From Bacillota bacterium (GTDB taxonomy: Bacteria; Bacillota; Clostridia; Lachnospirales; Lachnospiraceae): DNA of 24,293 nt. The translations under genes and the position numbers were made by a program. How positions within the stretch are numbered: position 1 is the first letter of the stretch; each line of letters starts with the position of its first letter. Below the pieces are notes generated by a model. The model saw nothing but the letters and a program-made list of their open reading frames with translations. It searched no databases and had not been told where the DNA came from. Shown here one piece after another: positions 15,470-22,870 of this stretch. The stretch lies in NCBI GenBank assembly GCA_023409835.1, contig JAEYQV010000126.1, forward strand, positions 1 through 24,293, read 5' to 3'.

Positions 15470-15646
15470 GGTATTTCCCCCTAGTTACTATCTAAACCCA
15501 ACAAACCCGAAAGAACAAGGAAGGTGCACCGCATGCGGTAGTTCTGCAATTCTTCCTATGTGAATGAATCCTGAAAAACACGTAAAAACATTTTCCAAGA
15601 AAACAACTTGTTGTGCTCCTTAAGAATTCTGTCTTTGAAGTAATAA

Positions 15647-16093
15647 TTAAACCGCTTGTACCTCTACCTTCATCTCGGCTGTAACCTGAGGATGTAATTT
15701 CACTGGAACGGTATAGCTTCCGGCATTCTTAATCGGATCGGACAACTGAAGCTTCTTCTTATCAATATCCAGATTAAACTGCTCCTTCAGAGCGGCTGCA
15801 ATTTCCTTCGTGGAGATAGAGCCGAAGGTCTTACCACCTTCTCCGGCTTTTATATTGACTTTGATTGCTACCTCCTCCAACCTTTTACCTAAAGTCTGCG
15901 CTTCTGCCAGCAGTTCCTTCTGCCTCTTTTCCTCTGCAGCCTTCTGAAGCTTCAGATCATTTAAATTCTGTTTGGTCGCCTCAAGGCCGAGCTTCTTCGG
16001 AAGGATAAAGTTCCTTGCATATCCGTCGCTCACCTTGACAATTTCCCCTTTCTTACCTAGGGCTTTCACATCCTGAATTAAAATAATTTCCAT
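15647..16093 (-). CDS. rplI: 50S ribosomal protein L9
   Basis: This is the 148-residue L9. The N-terminal domain carries the signature in MEIILIQDVKALGKKGEI and VSDGYARNFILPK, then a long central helix (KAAEEKRQKELLAEAQTLGK) and a C-terminal RNA-binding domain (GEGGKTFGSISTKEIAAAL ... VPVKLHPQVTAEMKVEV). I start at ATG 16093 with TGGAGG 5 bases upstream; the in-frame GTG four codons earlier overlaps that site. It lies between gdpP and dnaB, the usual order. Confidence 0.97.
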   Translation of the reverse strand: MEIILIQDVKALGKKGEIVKVSDGYARNFILPKKLGLEATKQNLNDLKLQKAAEEKRQKELLAEAQTLGKRLEEVAIKVNIKAGEGGKTFGSISTKEIAAALKEQFNLDIDKKKLQLSDPIKNAGSYTVPVKLHPQVTAEMKVEVQAV

Positions 16094-16180
16094 ATTGACC
16101 TCCACTCTGCTTATAACACCGCGAATTAGGGTGCAAGCAAAAATATTATTAGTTATAGTAAACTCCTGTTGCCGGAAGTA

Positions 16181-18241
16181 TTATAGTTCCCCTTCTTTCA
16201 TCATATCTGCCAGAACCATTTTCAGCTTCATGATGGCTTCATGAATTGTGCAGCCCTCCAGCTGTGTTCCTGCTACGCTAAGGTGCCCGCCACCGCCCAG
16301 CTTCTCCATGATGATCTGGACATTTACCTCATCAATGGATCTTGCACTGATGTAAATCTTATTATTAAAATCTGTCAGGACAAAGGATGCTTTGATATCT
16401 GTGATGTTTAAGAGCTCATTGGCAATCTGCGCACCCAATACCGTGGGGCTGTCCACCTCGGAGCTGGCACATATGGCAATCGCATAATGATCCATATATA
16501 CCTCTGTGCTGCTGATTGCATCTGCCTTCGTCTTAAAATCGTTAATCTCACTCCGGAAGGCCTTCCGAATTCTTGTCACGTCAGCTCCGCTTCTTCTTAA
16601 AAAGGCTGCCGCTTCAAAGGTCCTTACTCCGGCCTTGGTCAGGAAATTATTCGTATCGATCATAATGCCTGCATATAGTGCATCCGCTTCCACAGGCTTC
16701 AGCTTAAGATTTCCTCCGATATACTGCAAAATCTCTGCAATCATCTCACAGGTGGAGGAAGCATAGGGCTCAATATAGGAGAGAGCCGCATTCTCTATTG
16801 CTTCATTTGTTTGACGGTGATGATCGAATATAACGATTGTCTTCGCATACTCCAACAGCTCCATGCACTCCAGGTAGCTTGGTCGGTTCACATCCACAAT
16901 AACCAGAAGGGTATTGATATCCACAATTTCCTTGGCTTGTTCGTTCTTGATAAACATATCCTCCTCGTAATCCGAGTTACCGACAAAGCGGTTCATCATC
17001 GGCCTTAAAGAGGTCGTCACTTCATTTATGACAATATGGGCCTTCTTATTGAAGGTCTTGGCAATTCGGTAAACTCCGATTGCCGAACCAAAGGAATCTA
17101 CGTCACCAATCTTATGTCCCATAACAACAATCTTGTCCTTACCCTCTATAAATTCGCGGAAGGCGTGGGCTTTCACCCTGGCTTTTACTCTGGTGCTCTT
17201 CTCCACCTGGATGCTCTTACCGCCATAGTAGGAAATCTTCTCCCTGTCCTTAATAACTGCCTGGTCACCGCCTCTACCAAGGGCAAGATCTATGGCCGCT
17301 CTTGCATATTCATATCCGCTCGCATAGCTGTCCGCATTTACTCCGAGGCCGATGCTGATGGTAACTGCCATCTCATTGCCGATATTGACACTTCTGACCT
17401 CCTCGAGGATAGAAAATTTGTTGCTTTGAAGCATGGGCAGATATTTCTGCTGAACTACGAAGAAATACTTATCCTTCTCCAGCTTCTTAATAATTGCTCC
17501 CATGTTCTGCATGTATTTATTGATTTTTCTGTCTACCAGGGCGGTAAGCAGAGAACGTCTGACTTCATCACTGCTCTCCAAAGCCTCCTCGTAGTTATCG
17601 ATATATAATAATCCGACTACCTGCTTCTGCTCCTTATTCTCCCTGATGAGGCTGATAATATCTGTTTCATCATAGAGATACATTGCAATCAGAGCATTCT
17701 TCGAATCCCAGGAGCACTCGGATTCATACATATTCCAGTTGAAATCCTCATCAAAATCCGGTGCAAGCACCTTACGCAGGAGCACCCGGTAATTTCTGCC
17801 GTTATAAATAATATGAATTACCTCATCCCCTTCCGATCTTGGGAGAGTATCCTCTGTGATTTCAGGAAAGATGTTAGAGATCGCGTGTCTGGCTGCCTTC
17901 TTCTCCTGGATGATATCCATAAATTCGTTATTCCCCCATTGGAGCCTGCCCTCCACATCAAGAACTGCATAGGGCAAGGCCAGCTCCTTCAATAGCCGTT
18001 TTTGGACCTGACCGTAATCCATAGCATAACGAACCAGTTCCGAAGCTACCTGATGGCGGTTAAAATAATAGACCGTAAGGGAAATAAGAAAATAAGCTAA
18101 AACAAAGGCAGACAGGATAAAGCCTGCTTCTTTGTTTACCACATAAATACTTAAGTTGGCACACAGCAAGAGTCCTGTCAGAAGTACCGGCCAAAAAAGA
18201 TATCTCCTTAACGTACCGCCCAGCTTTATTCGTCTACTCAT
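16181..18241 (-). CDS. gdpP: Cyclic-di-AMP phosphodiesterase GdpP (YybT family)
   Basis: GdpP hydrolyses c-di-AMP to pApA and so tunes cell-wall and potassium homeostasis. Order: two membrane helices (about 14-34 and 38-58), a PAS-like domain (about 85-150), a degenerate GGDEF domain (about 200-330, no GGDEF motif, ISIGLGVN ... GRGGDQAVIK) and the DHH/DHHA1 module (about 345-686). Metal-binding motifs are GHKIGDVDSFG, VIVDVNRPSY, FDHHRQ and, in DHHA1, GGGGHLSVAG. The length of 686 is normal. AAAAGGAG lies about 7 bases before the ATG. The gdpP-rplI-dnaB order is conserved in Firmicutes. Confidence 0.95.
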   Translation of the reverse strand: MSRRIKLGGTLRRYLFWPVLLTGLLLCANLSIYVVNKEAGFILSAFVLAYFLISLTVYYFNRHQVASELVRYAMDYGQVQKRLLKELALPYAVLDVEGRLQWGNNEFMDIIQEKKAARHAISNIFPEITEDTLPRSEGDEVIHIIYNGRNYRVLLRKVLAPDFDEDFNWNMYESECSWDSKNALIAMYLYDETDIISLIRENKEQKQVVGLLYIDNYEEALESSDEVRRSLLTALVDRKINKYMQNMGAIIKKLEKDKYFFVVQQKYLPMLQSNKFSILEEVRSVNIGNEMAVTISIGLGVNADSYASGYEYARAAIDLALGRGGDQAVIKDREKISYYGGKSIQVEKSTRVKARVKAHAFREFIEGKDKIVVMGHKIGDVDSFGSAIGVYRIAKTFNKKAHIVINEVTTSLRPMMNRFVGNSDYEEDMFIKNEQAKEIVDINTLLVIVDVNRPSYLECMELLEYAKTIVIFDHHRQTNEAIENAALSYIEPYASSTCEMIAEILQYIGGNLKLKPVEADALYAGIMIDTNNFLTKAGVRTFEAAAFLRRSGADVTRIRKAFRSEINDFKTKADAISSTEVYMDHYAIAICASSEVDSPTVLGAQIANELLNITDIKASFVLTDFNNKIYISARSIDEVNVQIIMEKLGGGGHLSVAGTQLEGCTIHEAIMKLKMVLADMMKEGEL

Positions 18242-18461
18242 TTTACTACTCCTTTTAGAAACACCCGTATCTGTACCGGGCAGAATAACCCATTATTTTA
18301 AATATGTTATATTATTATAACATCATATGTCCTTAAATAAAAGAATAATTTCGCATCTAGTTTCGTCCGTAATTATATTCGTCAAACCTTGTAGGCTTAC
18401 AGCGCAAGTATTCACATAATAGGCTTGGCTTCTCCCTTCCCCTGAATTTAAGAGCAACAAG
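18242..18461. other. gdpP upstream region with a 20-bp palindrome
   Basis: No gene is seen. ATGTTATA-TTAT-TATAACAT (18304-18323) is a perfect dyad that contains a minus-strand TATAAT suitable as the gdpP -10, about 70 bases before the start. No convincing -35 is visible. The dyad could be a repressor site or an AT-rich promoter coincidence. Confidence 0.4.
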
Positions 18462-18494
18462 AAACCCCTACACAACTATGTCGCGTAAGGGTTT
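18462..18494 (-). terminator. Terminator after the FMN-binding protein gene
   Basis: Arms AAACCC-c-TAC and GTA-a-GGGTTT pair with one mismatch around a 13-base loop. On the minus strand the stem is followed by a T-rich tail. It separates the flavodoxin/FMN pair from gdpP. Confidence 0.6.
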
Positions 18495-18548
18495 ATGGTC
18501 CAACATTAATTCAATTTCTCACAATCGCCTATGGATGAAATAACCATA

Positions 18549-18971
18549 TTACTTCTTATCTCCAGGCTGCTTCAGTGCATTTTCAACTGCTTTCAGATAT
18601 GCTTTACTGTCTGCCGTAGCTCCTGATACGGCATCCACATCAGTCGACTGTGACGATAGGATCTTTTCTGTCAAAGTCTCAATCGTTTCATCCTTTGCAA
18701 ACACTTGTGGTTTTAGAGTTCGGATACTGACAATTTTATGGTTCCTTACCGTAACCTCCACCGTATTGCTCCAGCGAAAGCCCTGATAGCTTCCGGTATA
18801 TACACCATCCTCTACCCCCGTTAACGTTATTTCAGCTGTTGTTAGTTGCAGTGCTTTCTCCTTTCCCATCAAAAGAAAAGTAGAAAAACCGGCAATCATA
18901 AGCACCAGTATTATAAGAAAAGGGATTAATATTTTTTTTATAGCTTTTTTTGTACCCTTAGAGCCTGCCAT
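18549..18971 (-). CDS. Membrane-anchored FMN-binding domain protein
   Basis: This 140-residue protein has an N-terminal basic stretch, one membrane helix (about 14-35) and an extracytoplasmic FMN_bind domain (PF04205 type, about 50-135): GVYTGSYQGFRWSNTVEVTV, KIVSIRTL and DAVSGATADSKAYLKAVENAL. The SGAT segment is where RnfG/NqrC-like domains carry covalent FMN through Thr. It probably moves electrons at the outer face of the membrane. It is the second gene of a TetR-controlled pair and starts 9 bases after the flavodoxin stop. ATATCCTCC-type complement gives a GGAGG site upstream. Confidence 0.85.
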   Translation of the reverse strand: MAGSKGTKKAIKKILIPFLIILVLMIAGFSTFLLMGKEKALQLTTAEITLTGVEDGVYTGSYQGFRWSNTVEVTVRNHKIVSIRTLKPQVFAKDETIETLTEKILSSQSTDVDAVSGATADSKAYLKAVENALKQPGDKK

Positions 18972-18980
18972 AATATCCTC

Positions 18981-19511
18981 CTATTTCATTAATTTTACGA
19001 TTTCTGAACTTAACTCCTTAACGGCGGTATGGTCTATACCCGTAGCAGGATTGTTCTGCTTCACATACTCCCGCATTATGAAGCGAGAGAATGCCTTCAT
19101 CCGATCCTGCCGGATCTCTCCGCCTAAATGGCGATAGAGTAATATCGCCCGAGAAACCTCTTCCGGAAGCTGCTTCCATAGATATGCTTTGTCCTCTGCT
19201 TCTGTCTCGATTCCGCAGGTAAAGAAGACCAGTTTTTTTTGTTTAAGCTTCTGCTGATATTTCTTACATAATACATTGATTTCCTTCATTGGGCTTCTCA
19301 TATACATTGCAGTTCCGATTACAACCATTCCGTAGGAGTCCCAGTTTAGTTGGTCAGGTCTTATTCTTTCCTGTGTCAGACCATCCTTTTGTAGTAATTC
19401 ATTGCTGCAATTATAGATATCGCAGGGCATAGCAATAAGCCAAGCCACTTCCGTCGCGGCATCCTGTGTGGTTCCTGTTTTTGATGCGTAGATCAATAAT
19501 ATTTTATTCAT
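18981..19511 (-). CDS. Flavodoxin-domain protein
   Basis: The protein has 176 residues. The FMN phosphate loop YASKTGTTQDAA stands at residues 8-19, and VVIGTAMYMRSPMKEI and FFTCGIETE are further flavin-contacting loops. The C-terminus with LGGEIRQDRMKAFSRFIMREYVK resembles the flavodoxin_5 group that includes HemG. It is probably a soluble FMN protein or menaquinone-linked oxidoreductase; substrate unknown. It is the first gene of a two-gene operon with the FMN-binding protein. Its promoter carries two palindromes that also occur at the divergent tetR gene, so repression by that TetR is likely. Confidence 0.85.
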   Translation of the reverse strand: MNKILLIYASKTGTTQDAATEVAWLIAMPCDIYNCSNELLQKDGLTQERIRPDQLNWDSYGMVVIGTAMYMRSPMKEINVLCKKYQQKLKQKKLVFFTCGIETEAEDKAYLWKQLPEEVSRAILLYRHLGGEIRQDRMKAFSRFIMREYVKQNNPATGIDHTAVKELSSEIVKLMK

Positions 19512-19528
19512 TTCTTTCTCCCCTTAGA

Positions 19529-19541
19529 CTAACGTTGTTAG
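19529..19541. promoter_or_regulatory. TetR operator site 1
   Basis: CTAAC-GTT-GTTAG is a perfect dyad just downstream of the flavodoxin -10. Its centre is 22 bp, about two helical turns, from site 2. Confidence 0.8.
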
Positions 19542-19542
19542 T

Positions 19543-19572
19543 ATTATAGGCTAACACTGTTAGTCTTGTCAA
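19543..19572 (-). promoter_or_regulatory. Flavodoxin operon promoter
   Basis: On the minus strand TTGACA and TATAAT, both perfect, are spaced by 18 bases. The spacer is almost filled by operator site 2. Confidence 0.85.
19551..19563. promoter_or_regulatory. TetR operator site 2
   Basis: CTAAC-ACT-GTTAG is a dyad lying between the -35 and -10 of the flavodoxin promoter, a position that would block RNA polymerase. Confidence 0.85.
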
Positions 19573-19592
19573 GAAATATTTCTGTGGAGTAC

Positions 19593-19621
19593 TTGACAAG
19601 CTAACGTCGTTAGCCTACACT
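19593..19621 (+). promoter_or_regulatory. tetR promoter (divergent)
   Basis: TTGACA (19593-19598) and TACACT (19616-19621) are spaced by 17 bases, and operator site 3 fills the spacer. The -35 boxes of the two divergent promoters form a CTTGTCAAG/CTTGACAAG inverted repeat. Confidence 0.85.
19600..19614. promoter_or_regulatory. TetR operator site 3
   Basis: GCTAAC-GTC-GTTAGC is a perfect dyad inside the tetR promoter spacer, predicting autorepression. Confidence 0.85.
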
Positions 19622-19650
19622 ATTGAATATCATGATTTGGAGGACAACAT

Positions 19651-20280
19651 ATGGAACAGAACCTATCAAATATAAATGCGACCACTAACAAAGAGAAAAT
19701 ATTGTATTCCTCCATTGAGCTTTTTTCACAGAAGGGATATTCCTGCGTATCTATGCGTGAGATAGCGGGAACGGTCGGAATAAAGGCGGCATCTATATAC
19801 AATCATTACACGAATAAGGAAGCAATTCTGGATGAGATTATGCTTTTCTTTCGTCAACAGCTGCATAAGCACGTCTACCCCTCCTTTGATATGGGCGATT
19901 GTCTGGATGTCCGTGTATTTATTGAAAAGTTAACGAAAGCAAACGATGCCTTCTTTTCCGATCCCCTTTTCATTAAAATTGGCAGCATCATTTTACGGGA
20001 GCAGTTTCAAAATGAGAAAATCCGACGAATGTTGCTGGAGGAATTAATTCAATATCCCAGAGAAAAAATATCAGCTTATTTTGAACGCTTGATTCATACC
20101 GGTAAAATGCGTGCCATGGATCCGGTGCTTGCCGCAAAGGAATATCATTCGTTTTTTATATATGAATTTTATGAAAACAGCTTATCCCAAAACATGGGCA
20201 ATTCATCGGACGGGAAGATACAGCAGGAACGTGAGGAGCACGTACGGCTGTTTTTACAGACCTGGATCATAGAAAACTAG
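19651..20280 (+). CDS. TetR-family regulator of the flavodoxin operon
   Basis: This 209-residue protein has an N-terminal TetR helix-turn-helix (about 14-60): KILYSSIELFSQKGYSCVSM, REIAGTVGIKAASIYNHYTNK. The remaining helical part is a ligand-binding and dimer domain of unknown specificity, with EKISAYFERLIHTGKMRAMDP similar to other TetR_C proteins. GGAGG lies about 7 bases before the ATG. The divergent promoters carry three CTAAC-N3-GTTAG dyads, so it most likely represses itself and the flavodoxin/FMN pair. The inducer is unknown; a redox-active or flavin-reducible compound is a guess. Confidence 0.9.
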   Translation: MEQNLSNINATTNKEKILYSSIELFSQKGYSCVSMREIAGTVGIKAASIYNHYTNKEAILDEIMLFFRQQLHKHVYPSFDMGDCLDVRVFIEKLTKANDAFFSDPLFIKIGSIILREQFQNEKIRRMLLEELIQYPREKISAYFERLIHTGKMRAMDPVLAAKEYHSFFIYEFYENSLSQNMGNSSDGKIQQEREEHVRLFLQTWIIEN

Positions 20281-20367
20281 ACATCAAGAGTAAACTTTAA
20301 TATGATCAGCTGTAATTCAATGCCTTAATTTGTAGAGTGCTTTCATCTGCTTTATATATCATGCAGA

Positions 20368-21330
20368 TTAGCGGATGCTCTTCTTGTCCACCCACTCCAG
20401 CAGCATCTTCGTTCCATATTCATAAGCCCATCGATTATCATACATCCGGTAGTCACATTCCAGGCAGAATAATAAAAACAAATAAATATCATACCACTCT
20501 GCTCTCGTTAATTGATCCGGGCTTAGCTCTGTGAATCCATATCCTTCGATAAATGCTTTATCATACCAGCAGGTCCGAAAACCAACCTCCATTAGTGGAT
20601 CACCCCAAAGGCATCTTTCAAAATCAATGATCCCCGTAATCTTATCTTCATGAATAAACACATTACCGGCCCAAATATCCCAGTGCACGAAACAGGGTTC
20701 TTTCACCTGCTCAAAAACATCCCTGTCCCTGTCGAGCAATGGCAGCAATTGTTCCATAGGTACCGCTATATCAATGTTTTTTCTCTCCGCATCCTGATAA
20801 GTATCCTGAAGCATGCTTCTGAAAATTACGAACCAGTTATCCCCCTGTCTGTTCGGCTGCCCATAATATCCAAAGCTACGTCCCTTAATTTGATTCAGAC
20901 TTTTCGTATAGACACCCACCTGGTGGGATACTTTATCCTTTTGCTCCTGTGTCATAGTATCCATACAGGAGTAGAAGCTCTTACCCTTAAGCTTCCTCAT
21001 AAAAAAATAGTCGGAATCACAGATGGTGTGGCTGTTATCATAATACAGGATTTCAGCTATGGGAACGGATGTATCCCTTGCCACCATTTTCATGGACTCC
21101 ACTTCACTAAACATAATATTAATTTCAAAAGTCATAATATCCACGTCACTCTTGGGTGCTATTTTCAAAATTACCTCTGATCCGTCTTTTTGGGTAATGT
21201 TATATGCCACATTAAAAAATCCTTCGGTTAATTCTTCAATGCTCTCAATTTCCTGATCCGGAAATCCCTGATGGAACATTTTTACTATTGTCTGTTCATC
21301 CTTCGTGTTCTTGGTTATACTAGTTGGCAT
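20368..21330 (-). CDS. Aminoglycoside phosphotransferase (APH)-family kinase
   Basis: This is a 320-residue protein of the APH/choline kinase fold. Visible parts are the N-lobe ELTEGFFNVAYNIT and VILKIAPK (ATP-binding Lys), the catalytic loop FVHWDIWAGNVFI (HxDxxxxN) and the metal-binding GIIDFERCLWGDP. These families phosphorylate antibiotics, choline or other small hydroxyl compounds. The substrate cannot be told, and resistance should not be assumed. The start at MPTSIT is set by AAAAGGAG 6 bases upstream; a longer frame exists but without a site. It is convergent with tetR, and only 87 bases lie between, with an ATCTGC/GCAGAT inverted repeat but no T run. Confidence 0.85.
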   Translation of the reverse strand: MPTSITKNTKDEQTIVKMFHQGFPDQEIESIEELTEGFFNVAYNITQKDGSEVILKIAPKSDVDIMTFEINIMFSEVESMKMVARDTSVPIAEILYYDNSHTICDSDYFFMRKLKGKSFYSCMDTMTQEQKDKVSHQVGVYTKSLNQIKGRSFGYYGQPNRQGDNWFVIFRSMLQDTYQDAERKNIDIAVPMEQLLPLLDRDRDVFEQVKEPCFVHWDIWAGNVFIHEDKITGIIDFERCLWGDPLMEVGFRTCWYDKAFIEGYGFTELSPDQLTRAEWYDIYLFLLFCLECDYRMYDNRWAYEYGTKMLLEWVDKKSIR

Positions 21331-21570
21331 AACGTTCTCCTTTTTTCGTATTCTGACATAACAATAATCATTTTGCTGTAATTTCCATTTGTATACAATG
21401 GAGTAAATCATTTATTTTTTGTTTAATTTTACATTTTTATCTATTATCCGGATTCTTTTGGTTAATGTTCTTCAACCATTCTGAAGGTTCAGCAGCCTGC
21501 ATCCCACAGAAATCCAGCAAAATATAGATATTCCGCTGTTATTCTGTTATTTCAGTAGTAGAAAGCAAAT
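21331..21570. other. Upstream region of the APH-like gene
   Basis: No gene is seen. TTGTATACAA (within CCATTTGTATACAATGG near 21386-21402) is a perfect 10-bp dyad with near-symmetric flanks and may be an operator. No clean promoter pair is visible for the minus-strand gene. Confidence 0.35.
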
Positions 21571-21617
21571 AAAAAAGCCATCACACAACCCTAAAGTCAT
21601 GTAACGGCTATCTTTAA
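21571..21617 (-). terminator. Terminator after the zinc-ribbon gene (repeat copy 1)
   Basis: On the minus strand an AGCCGTTACA ... TGATGGCT hairpin is followed by T6. It lies just after the stop of the 21637-21861 gene. A near copy occurs at 22004-22050. Confidence 0.65.
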
Positions 21618-21636
21618 TATCTTATTCAAAACTATT

Positions 21637-21861
21637 TTAATAGTCCATTATAATCTTTCGACACTCTTCGCAAATATATGCTGAACGTCTTATCTGTAAT
21701 TTATTACAACCAACTAATATAATCCCTTTATGTTTTTTAATTATATTATCGCTAAGAAAAAACCCTACTTCTTCATCAGCAGGTAACCAGAACAATCCAT
21801 TACCTCCTCTTGCACACATCTTTCCAGCTTTCATCATATTACCACATGTCGGACATTTCAT
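21637..21861 (-). CDS. Small double-CxxC zinc-ribbon protein (PF20097/DUF6487-like)
   Basis: This 74-residue protein has CPTCG at residues 3-7 and CEEC near residue 66, with GNGLFWLPADEE between. This is the layout of the small zinc-ribbon proteins often annotated as PF20097. Function is unknown. The ATG has a GGGGGAG site about 7 bases upstream. It is a single gene between two copies of the same terminator-like repeat. Confidence 0.75.
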   Translation of the reverse strand: MKCPTCGNMMKAGKMCARGGNGLFWLPADEEVGFFLSDNIIKKHKGIILVGCNKLQIRRSAYICEECRKIIMDY

Positions 21862-22003
21862 GATTTCTCCCCCAAGTGTTTTCGTTCTATACTTTGGTTT
21901 ATTTGAACATAAATCTATTACACTGTCTTAATAATACATTTACTATAATCCATAAATTCCCAGTCGTCAACAATTTATAGTATCTCTTGTAGTATTGATT
22001 GTC

Positions 22004-22050
22004 AAAAAGCCACTACACAACCAGAGTCATGTCATGGCTATTTTATTAAA
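22004..22050. repeat. Second copy of the terminator-like repeat
   Basis: The sequence shares AAAAAGCCA, ACACAACC, AGTCATGT and GGCTAT blocks with 21571-21617 in the same order and orientation. On the minus strand it forms a hairpin followed by T5, but no minus-strand gene lies upstream of it in the 22050-22259 stretch. The remaining bases between 21862 and 22200 are AT-rich with nothing else recognisable. Confidence 0.75.
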
Positions 22051-22200
22051 TGCAGCCTTATATTATAAATAAGATAATAATGCTCCAGAAAGATTAGCTA
22101 TAAAATGAGTTATTGCACTGGCATTATGTGATATTATAAGTAATATGTCAATAGAAAATTTATCTATCATATGCTATCATACTTAAAATTCAAAAACCGG

Positions 22201-22229
22201 TTGACTTTTACTAGTGATAACATTATATT
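22201..22229 (+). promoter_or_regulatory. Promoter of the second tetR gene
   Basis: TTGACT (22201-22206) and TATATT (22224-22229) are spaced by 17 bases, directly followed by an 18-bp operator palindrome. Confidence 0.75.
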
Positions 22230-22231
22230 AA

Positions 22232-22249
22232 GTATAACGATCGTTATAC
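22232..22249. promoter_or_regulatory. Operator of the second TetR
   Basis: GTATAACGATCGTTATAC is a perfect 18-bp palindrome at the expected transcription start. The core TATAAC-N4-GTTATA recurs before the OsmC gene. Confidence 0.82.
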
Positions 22250-22259
22250 GAGGTGACCA

Positions 22260-22814
22260 ATGAACGAGGTTCAGCAAAAAATCATTCATGAAGCTGTAAA
22301 ATTATTCAGCTCTAAGGGATATCACGGCACATCCATGCGTGATATCATGAAGGCGGCCGGATGTACGCAGCCGACTCTTTATTACTATTTTGACAACAAA
22401 CAGGCTTTATTTAAAGAAGCTGTACTAGGCGAATTTCAAAGAATGATGGATCAAGTCATCCAAGATGTGGATACTTCGCTAACTGTAAAGGACATCTATG
22501 TTAAAGCTGTCATTAAACGCAAGTATTTTTCTGATTACCAGAAACAGGTCTACCGTCTTGCCATTCAGGGCTGGTATCATCTGCTTGGAGATGAAGAAAC
22601 CGAGACACAATTATGCGATTGGGTTCAGCAAGTTATTGACCGGTGTAAAGATTTTCTATCAAAGCAAATAAACGACCCGCGTAAACTGGATATTTTTACT
22701 TCTTTGCTAATGCATACCTTTTTTAATATGACGGAACAGATGATACTAAAAAATATGGACATTTCCGATGAGGAAATCAACCGGCGTTTTACAATGCTTT
22801 TTGAACTGTTTTAA
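22260..22814 (+). CDS. TetR-family regulator next to the OsmC-like gene
   Basis: This 184-residue regulator has an N-terminal helix-turn-helix (about 5-52): KIIHEAVKLFSSKGYHGTSM, RDIMKAAGCTQPTLYYYFDNKQ. The C-terminal helical ligand domain has no recognised specificity. AGGTG lies 5 bases before the ATG. The same TATAAC-N4-GTTATA dyad stands at its own promoter and in front of the next gene, so autorepression and control of the OsmC-like protein are likely. Cys35, in the helix-turn-helix, is one of few cysteines. Confidence 0.9.
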   Translation: MNEVQQKIIHEAVKLFSSKGYHGTSMRDIMKAAGCTQPTLYYYFDNKQALFKEAVLGEFQRMMDQVIQDVDTSLTVKDIYVKAVIKRKYFSDYQKQVYRLAIQGWYHLLGDEETETQLCDWVQQVIDRCKDFLSKQINDPRKLDIFTSLLMHTFFNMTEQMILKNMDISDEEINRRFTMLFELF

Positions 22815-22846
22815 TTTTTACCCGTTATATAACAAACGTTATATAA
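22801..22846 (+). promoter_or_regulatory. OsmC-gene promoter with second operator copy
   Basis: TTGAAC (22801-22806, inside the end of tetR) and TTATAT (22825-22830) are spaced by 18 bases. TTATATAAC-aaac-GTTATATAA (22825-22846) is a 9+9 dyad with the core of the tetR operator and covers the -10. Confidence 0.65.
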
Positions 22847-22870
22847 ACTGTTTATTTAAGGAGAATCAAT

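Noticed and set aside
17036..17608. 190-codon open frame on the + strand inside gdpP
   Set aside because: It lies wholly antisense to the well-supported gdpP gene and shows no ribosome site or family features.
20650..21180. 176-codon + strand frame inside the APH-like gene
   Set aside because: It is antisense to a gene with clear catalytic motifs and has no start signal.
20368..21330. Naming the APH-like gene as an aminoglycoside resistance gene
   Set aside because: The HxDxxxxN and IDFE motifs are common to the whole phosphotransferase superfamily, and nothing here fixes the substrate.
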